From NCBI GenBank assembly GCA_049841315.1, contig JASGDB010000121.1, positions 58,696 through 122,695 of the forward strand: a DNA stretch of 64,000 bases, written 5' to 3'. The notes beneath the pieces are model-generated. The model was not told where the DNA came from, ran no database searches, and saw only the letters and a list, made by a program, of their open reading frames with translations. Below, one piece after another: positions 59,490 through 64,000 of this stretch (the stretch's first letter is position 1; each line of letters begins with the position of its first letter). The position numbers and the translations under genes were made by a program. This DNA comes from JASGDB01 sp049841315. Lineage in GTDB: Bacteria; Bacteroidota; Bacteroidia; Flavobacteriales; Weeksellaceae.

Positions 59490-61031
59490 ATGGCAAAGCA
59501 GGAAGATGTTTTCAAAAAAGTGGTTTCCCACGCTAAGGAATATGGTTTTATTTTTCCGTCAAGTGAGATTTATGACGGACTTTCCGCTGTTTACGATTAC
59601 GGACAGAACGGTGCGGAACTGAAAAACAACATCAAGCAGTATTGGTGGAAATCAATGGTGCAGCTCAACGAAAATATCGTGGGAATTGATGCGGCGATTC
59701 TGATGCACCCGACAACGTGGAAAGCGTCGGGACACGTTGATGCATTCAACGACCCTTTGATTGACAATAAAGATTCCAAAAAACGTTTCCGTGCCGATGT
59801 TTTGATTGAAGATTACTGTGCAAAACTCGAAGACAAAGCACAAAAAGAAATCGAAAAGGCGGCGAAAAGATTCGGCGATGCTTTTGATAAAGAGCAGTTT
59901 GAAACGACCAATCCTCGCGTAATTGAATATCGCGAAAAGCAGAAAGCCATTCTTTCCAGAAAGGCGAAATCGCTGGAAAATGAAGACCTTGCCGATGTAA
60001 AAGCACTCATCGAAGAATTGGAAATCGCAGACCCCGATACCGGTTCAAAAAACTGGACGGAAGTGCGTCAGTTCAACCTGATGTTCGGGACAAAACTTGG
60101 TGCTTCCGCAGAAAACGCAACCGATATTTATCTTCGTCCGGAAACGGCTCAGGGAATTTTCGTGAACTTTCTGAACGTTCAGAAAACGTCAAGACATAAA
60201 CTTCCGTTCGGGATTGCCCAAATCGGAAAAGCGTTCAGAAACGAGATTGTGGCAAGACAGTTTATTTTCAGAATGAGAGAATTTGAACAGATGGAAATGC
60301 AGTTTTTCGTTCCGCCGGGAACTGAACTGGATTTCTACGAAGCGTGGAAAGAAAAACGCCTGAACTGGCATTTGGCATTAGGTTTGGGGCAGGAAAATTA
60401 CAAATTCCACGACCACGAAAAACTGGCACATTACGCCAATGCAGCAGCAGATATTGAATTTAAGTTCCCTTTCGGATTTAAGGAACTGGAGGGGATTCAT
60501 TCCAGAACGGATTTTGATTTATCGGCTCACGAAAAATTTTCCGGAAGAAAATTACAGTATTTCGACCCTGAAAGAAATGAAACTTACACGCCTTTCGTTG
60601 TAGAAACTTCTATTGGTTTAGACAGAATGTTTTTGGCTCTGATGTCGCACTGCCTGAAAGACGAAGTTCTGGAAGACGGTTCGGAAAGAACGGTTCTTTC
60701 GCTTCCTCCGGCACTTGCTCCGGTAAAAGCGGCGATTTTGCCTTTGGTAAAAAAAGACGGACTTCCGGAAATGGCAGAAAAAATCTTCAACGATTTGAAA
60801 TACGATTTCAATATTATTTTTGAAGAAAAAGACAGCATCGGAAAGCGTTACAGAAGACAAGACGCTATCGGAACGCCGTTCTGCATCACGATTGACCACG
60901 ATTCATTGAATGATTTTACCGTTACGTTAAGAGAACGCGACACGATGAAGCAGGAAAGGGTGCCGATTGAAAATCTGAGAAGAATTATCGATGAAAAAGT
61001 GAATTTCAGAACGCTTTTGGAAAAACTTTAA
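59490..61031 (+). CDS. glyS: Glycyl-tRNA synthetase, alpha2 (archaeal/eukaryotic-like) type
   Basis: Charges tRNA-Gly. From ATG 59490 the 513 aa contain the class II motif regions: FPSSEIYDGLSAVYDYGQNG, VGIDAAILMHPTTWKASGHVD (motif 1), FGIAQIGKAFRNEIVARQFIFRMREFEQMEMQFF (motif 2) and the motif 3 area VVETSIGLDRMFLALM, then an anticodon-binding domain starting LAPVKAAILPLVKKDG. This is the single-chain enzyme, not the alpha2beta2 GlyQS of many bacteria. Its last 102 bases are repeated at 63559. Start follows the promoter at 59464. Confidence 0.97.
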   Translation: MAKQEDVFKKVVSHAKEYGFIFPSSEIYDGLSAVYDYGQNGAELKNNIKQYWWKSMVQLNENIVGIDAAILMHPTTWKASGHVDAFNDPLIDNKDSKKRFRADVLIEDYCAKLEDKAQKEIEKAAKRFGDAFDKEQFETTNPRVIEYREKQKAILSRKAKSLENEDLADVKALIEELEIADPDTGSKNWTEVRQFNLMFGTKLGASAENATDIYLRPETAQGIFVNFLNVQKTSRHKLPFGIAQIGKAFRNEIVARQFIFRMREFEQMEMQFFVPPGTELDFYEAWKEKRLNWHLALGLGQENYKFHDHEKLAHYANAAADIEFKFPFGFKELEGIHSRTDFDLSAHEKFSGRKLQYFDPERNETYTPFVVETSIGLDRMFLALMSHCLKDEVLEDGSERTVLSLPPALAPVKAAILPLVKKDGLPEMAEKIFNDLKYDFNIIFEEKDSIGKRYRRQDAIGTPFCITIDHDSLNDFTVTLRERDTMKQERVPIENLRRIIDEKVNFRTLLEKL

Positions 61032-61045
61032 GAAATTATAATTGC

Positions 61046-61073
61046 AAAATCCCGATTCAAAATCGGGATTTTT
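61046..61073 (+). terminator. Terminator of glyS
   Basis: A 12-bp perfect stem AAAATCCCGATT/AATCGGGATTTT with a 3-base loop followed by T, 14 bases after the stop. Confidence 0.88.
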
Positions 61074-61090
61074 ATTGAAAAATTAAAAAG

Positions 61091-61495
61091 CTAATTTTTA
61101 TTAATCGTCATAATAGTTTCCTCCGAAACTTTATATTCTCCTTTCTGAAAGGTTTCTTTGTTAGAAAGTATTATTTCGTAAGTATAAATGCCTTTTGGCA
61201 GGTTGTACGTACATTCTTTGCTGTCTTTTTGTATGACCAATTCTTTTTTGATGTCTTCGTCCTCGATTTTCCCGACGAGCGAAACGGTAATTTTCTCTTC
61301 CATTTTGTTTTTGAAGCAGAAACTGTCCACTGTTTTGGCGTTGGGGTCTGAGGTTTTGCCGTTTCCTCTGAGTGCGGTGTAACCTTGGATTAGGATATTG
61401 CCAATGGCAAGACCTTTGTCCAGCGTGGTTGTTTGGGATTTGAAGAATGAAGAACATAACAAAAAAGCAATCAGCAGGTAATTGTGCTTTTTCAT
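61091..61495 (-). CDS. Secreted protein of unknown function
   Basis: A 134-aa exported protein: signal MKKHNYLLIAFLLCSSFFKSQ, then a small beta-rich domain (KITVSLVGKIEDEDIKKELVIQK, GIYTYEIILSNKETFQKGEYKVSEE) like carboxypeptidase-regulatory or transthyretin-type modules. The pair of Cys (FCFKNK and ECTYNL) may form a disulfide. It ends just after the glyS terminator and starts 8 bases from the next gene's stop, so 62231-61091 may be a two-gene operon. Confidence 0.75.
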   Translation of the reverse strand: MKKHNYLLIAFLLCSSFFKSQTTTLDKGLAIGNILIQGYTALRGNGKTSDPNAKTVDSFCFKNKMEEKITVSLVGKIEDEDIKKELVIQKDSKECTYNLPKGIYTYEIILSNKETFQKGEYKVSEETIMTINKN

Positions 61496-61502
61496 ATTTT
61501 CA

Positions 61503-62231
61503 TTAATTTTTATCTTGCTCGGATAGTTTTTTTATGATACCATCTATATGCCCTTTTCCATAGATGATTGTAATTTTCTTGTATGGGGATTCTTTAATAC
61601 TTTGGACAACAACTTCGTTCCGAAAATTTATTAAAACATCATTGGATTGTTTTTTGGTAACCTTATTTTCTTCTCTACATTTTGTGTATTTTTCAAAAAT
61701 GGAGGTTTTGAAATCGCAGTCAGTTAATTTTATTTCCCCGTATTTATTTTCATAATAGCTTATAATATTTTGTAAATCTGTATCTGCTCTCCTACTATTC
61801 TCTGGCACTAATGACCATTCTTCATACGGTGGTTGGTCAACCATTTTTTTAGTATATTTTATATTTGGAAAAAGAGAATCTATAAGCTTCTTATATCCGA
61901 ATTTTGGTTGAGTGAGGGGACTTCTTAAAATTTTCCTAATTTTTCGCACATCGACATCGTTTTTACGTTCGATATTCAAATTTTCGTATAAAAAATAATA
62001 ACCAATATTTTTTAGAGAATCTATCTTATATTTTACATCACTATAAAAACCTTCTGTTCCTAAATGATGCATTGGAATAAAAACTATTGTTTTGCCCAAA
62101 TAGGTGGTTGTTTTGAGTTTTACAGTATCGTCATAGAATCCATTGTATTTAAAAGATTTGTTTATCCAATAACTTTTACACCCTAAAAGAAATAGCGGTA
62201 AAATTAAAAAAAAGACATTTTTTTTCATCAT
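61503..62231 (-). CDS. Lipoprotein with TraB/GumN-like features
   Basis: A lipoprotein of about 242 aa when started at ATG 62231 (ATG 62228 is next): MMKKNVFFLILPLFLLGC is a signal with lipobox Cys. The mature part resembles the TraB/PrgY/GumN or Tiki group, enzymes with an N-terminal GxxH-type motif: IVFIPMHHLGTEGFYSDVKYKIDSLKNIGYYFLYENL and, near the end, KITIIYGKGHIDGIIKKL. These proteins are thought to be metal-dependent peptidases or pheromone regulators. Assignment is tentative; the longer frame to 62282 lacks a proper signal. Confidence 0.6.
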   Translation of the reverse strand: MMKKNVFFLILPLFLLGCKSYWINKSFKYNGFYDDTVKLKTTTYLGKTIVFIPMHHLGTEGFYSDVKYKIDSLKNIGYYFLYENLNIERKNDVDVRKIRKILRSPLTQPKFGYKKLIDSLFPNIKYTKKMVDQPPYEEWSLVPENSRRADTDLQNIISYYENKYGEIKLTDCDFKTSIFEKYTKCREENKVTKKQSNDVLINFRNEVVVQSIKESPYKKITIIYGKGHIDGIIKKLSEQDKN

Positions 62232-62347
62232 AGAAAAGAGACTAATTAATCGTTTAGTAAATAGCCCACCCGTTGAAACCACAACAATATTATTGTCAAC
62301 TATTTACCTGTTTTAAAATGTAATAAACGACGTTATCATTAATGAAA

Positions 62348-62373
62348 TTTCCTGCAAAATTTTTTGCAGGAAA
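62348..62373 (-). terminator. Terminator of the 195-aa gene
   Basis: Perfect 12-bp hairpin TTTCCTGCAAAA/TTTTGCAGGAAA with T-rich ends, just after the stop on the minus strand. Confidence 0.75.
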
Positions 62374-62378
62374 ATAAA

Positions 62379-62966
62379 TTAAGTAGCTAATCTGACCTTA
62401 AGCCAAGCGATTATAACTCCCATAATACCACTGGCTGTTCCCGCACCAAAAATTTGGTCTATCCAACATCCTATTTGATACCATTTGCAAGTCCCATCAC
62501 CACTGCCTTTGGCTTCGTGTTGACGAGGATTAATGTTTGTGTCCAATTTTGGGGCATCCGATGGTGTTGAGAACAATGCGTATTCATTACTGATTCCCAG
62601 CTGGTCAAGTTTTGCATACGCTTGCCCCATTTCTATTCCGCTGTCAGTATTAATAATCTGGTCGCCAGATGTTCCTGATACCAAATAATTATAGGCTTTA
62701 TTCAGTACTACTTCTCCTTCTGTTGTAACTGCCGCCCCTGTTCTCCCCAGAACGCTCCCTCTAAATGCTACATAAGTCATCCCCGTATTGTAAACCACCG
62801 ATACATTATCCGTAAATGTTGCCATCATTGTAGCAAGTTTCAATCGGGTATCGTCGTCTATTGCTGTTGTCGATGTCCCACTTGATGTTGCTTTTTGTGT
62901 CTGCCCAAACGCAAAACTCCCTACAAACAGCGCAAATGCTGTCGCTAATTTAACTAAATTTTTCAT
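62379..62966 (-). CDS. Secreted protein with CX6C and a hydrophobic C-terminal tail
   Basis: A 195-aa protein of no family known to me. Signal peptide MKNLVKLATAFALFVGSFAFGQ; a Thr/Ser/Asp-rich middle; then GDGTCKWYQIGCWIDQIFGAG with two Cys six residues apart and a final hydrophobic, weakly amphipathic segment GIMGVIIAWLKVRLAT. The tail could be a membrane anchor or a pore-forming segment. It is divergent from an XRE regulator at 63145 across a 178-base AT-rich gap, so that regulator may control it. Confidence 0.65.
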   Translation of the reverse strand: MKNLVKLATAFALFVGSFAFGQTQKATSSGTSTTAIDDDTRLKLATMMATFTDNVSVVYNTGMTYVAFRGSVLGRTGAAVTTEGEVVLNKAYNYLVSGTSGDQIINTDSGIEMGQAYAKLDQLGISNEYALFSTPSDAPKLDTNINPRQHEAKGSGDGTCKWYQIGCWIDQIFGAGTASGIMGVIIAWLKVRLAT

Positions 62967-63144
62967 TGTTTTAATGATTTTTTAAAAATTTAACATATTT
63001 TTTTCACTTGTGTTTTCCGGATTACACATTGGCAAAACTAAGCACTTGCCTGGTTTTTTTCTAAAACTTTTATTTTAAAATCAACAACAAAAGTTTTAAT
63101 TTTAAATTTCAAAAAGCAGTATATTCGCTAAAAATATTTTGAGT

Positions 63145-63507
63145 ATGTCCTTAGGAACGAAACTTCGCCATATGCGGCAACAGAAAAATCTATCGCAGAT
63201 GCAGGTAGCACAAGAATTGGATGTTTCCCAAACTGCTTATAACAAATGGGAAAGCGACCAAACGAAACCTGGGATTGATAATATTCTCAGGATTTCCGAG
63301 TTTTATAATATTGACATCTATGAATTGTTAAATGAAAATTCGGGAGACAACATTTTCAATAATAATACATACGAAAACGCAAGTATAATCGGAAGATATT
63401 CTACCATCAATCATTATTTCTCCGAGAAACTTATCGAGCAATACGAAGCCCGTATCAAAAATCTGGAGGAGCAAGTAGAATTCTGGAAAAATAAATGCGA
63501 AAATTGA
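63145..63507 (+). CDS. XRE-family transcriptional regulator
   Basis: A 120-aa DNA-binding protein. Residues about 4-60 are the helix-turn-helix: LGTKLRHMRQQKNLSQMQVAQELDVSQTAYNKWESDQTKPGIDNILRISEFYNI. The last 25 residues (EKLIEQYEARIKNLEEQVEFWKNKCEN) form a coiled coil for dimerisation. ATG 63145 is used; the frame is open from a TTG at 63139. Similar short regulators occur in Bacteroidota mobile elements. It may regulate the divergent 195-aa gene. Confidence 0.88.
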   Translation: MSLGTKLRHMRQQKNLSQMQVAQELDVSQTAYNKWESDQTKPGIDNILRISEFYNIDIYELLNENSGDNIFNNNTYENASIIGRYSTINHYFSEKLIEQYEARIKNLEEQVEFWKNKCEN

Positions 63508-63558
63508 AATAATTCGTCCCGGCTGCGCATCTCGACACACCACATTTTATGGTTGATT

Positions 63559-63660
63559 AGAGAACGCGACATGATGAAGCAGGAAAGAGTGCCGATTGAA
63601 AATCTGAGAAGAATTATTGATGAAAAAGTGAATTTCAGAACGCTTTTGGAGAAACTTTAA
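63559..63660 (+). pseudogene. Duplicated 3' end of glyS
   Basis: Matches the last 102 bases of glyS (60930-61031), stop included, with 4 mismatches. Three of these are silent in the glyS frame (AGG/AGA, ATC/ATT, GAA/GAG) and one changes Thr to Met. The frame reads RERDMMKQERVPIENLRRII and so on to the stop but has no start. It bounds the block inserted behind glyS. Confidence 0.9.
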
Positions 63661-63676
63661 GGAATAATTTTCAATA

Positions 63677-63709
63677 AAAACCTAACGGGTTTCCGAAACC
63701 CGTTAGGTT
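63677..63709 (+). terminator. Terminator after the glyS copy
   Basis: Long perfect hairpin AAACCTAACGGGTTT/AAACCCGTTAGGTTT with a CCG loop, 18 bases after the copied glyS stop. Confidence 0.8.
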
Positions 63710-63722
63710 TAGGTTATAAATA

Positions 63723-63750
63723 AAAACTTCCGGAAATTTTCGGAAGTTTT
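63723..63750 (+). terminator. Second tandem terminator
   Basis: Stem AAAACTTCCG/CGGAAGTTTT with an 8-nt loop, then TTG; a back-up terminator. Confidence 0.75.
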
Positions 63751-64000
63751 TTGTTTGAGAAATATCATTTGGAGAATATCCGGAAAATGGTGTATATTTC
63801 GTTTTTTAAAACCTTTATAATGAATTCATTAAATACCCCATAACCAATTAATAATCAACACTAAACATTAGCATTTTCAATTAAGGGGTATGATTTAGAG
63901 CGTTTTCTGCGGTATTTTGACCTAATGAGTGTCCACCTTTTGTCTGCAAACCACTCATAGTGCAAATTTAACTAAAAATTTTCAAAACACAAACTCTCTA
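63751..64000. other. Intergenic sequence to window end
   Basis: AT-rich sequence with no frame of note. It holds a 7-bp inverted pair ATACCCC/GGGGTAT (63835-63841 and 63885-63891) and a TAGAGCGTTTTCTGCGGTATTTTGACC stretch, perhaps the upstream region of a gene beyond the window. I cannot assign it. Confidence 0.4.

Noticed and set aside
63835..63891. ATACCCC/GGGGTAT pair as insertion-sequence ends
   Set aside because: Only 7 bases long, no target duplication and no transposase.

Overview
The window is a low-GC, gene-dense chromosomal segment from a member of the Bacteroidota, most likely a flavobacterium of the Chryseobacterium/Weeksellaceae type. The reasons are promoters of the TAnnTTTG form, a SusC/SusD outer-membrane pair, a T9SS-sorted secreted protein, an S46 dipeptidyl-peptidase, a LuxC-like acyl-CoA reductase beside ferredoxin and serC, a BshC bacillithiol enzyme, a GYDIA-type GHMP kinase and four-helix-bundle (S23) genes. 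The genus is inference; there is no rRNA or tRNA in the window to test it.

Layout. 1-9000: the end of gpsA, a membrane protein with a heptad-repeat tail, pnp, a YoeB-type toxin-antitoxin pair, a LytTR two-component pair and a secreted beta-lactamase-fold hydrolase. 8-13 kb: acyl-CoA reductase, ferredoxin, serC, an S23 gene set between inverted short repeats, serA and a DUF1015 gene. 13-18 kb: a 193-bp MITE-like element, a C1q-like surface protein, a META-domain lipoprotein, an S46 peptidase and an ecotin-type protease inhibitor. 18-28.5 kb: aroQ, pckA, a GHMP kinase, fabD, a four-LysM protein fused to a periplasmic-binding domain, bshC and a putative porin. 28.5-34.4 kb: a T9SS protein and a SusD/SusC pair. 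34.6-39.4 kb: rimP-nusA-infB, with a possible attenuator in the leader.

39.5-56.6 kb is a surface-polysaccharide locus: ugd, rfbB, rfbA, the Wzm/Wzt-type ABC exporter and a run of glycosyltransferases. The sugar-nucleotide part is interrupted by small toxin-antitoxin-like modules. These are a DUF2281 antitoxin with a decayed PIN toxin, an MNT nucleotidyltransferase, a zeta toxin with a 54-aa partner, a YafQ pair, and a three-gene DUF3791/DUF3990 module translationally coupled to rfbA. The zeta cassette is bracketed by a duplicated rfbB 5' end. Two AAA/DUF4143 ATPases lie at the edges of and within the locus.

56.7-64 kb: pyrD, small genes, a HigBA-like pair and glyS. A 2.5-kb block follows, with three secreted or lipoprotein genes and an XRE regulator, and is closed by a 102-bp, about 96% identical copy of the glyS 3' end. 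Both duplicated-gene-end structures look like scars of cassette insertion. They, together with the 46.0-46.9 kb module, are the most unusual features here. Family assignments rest on motif recognition in the translated sequence; no database search was run.
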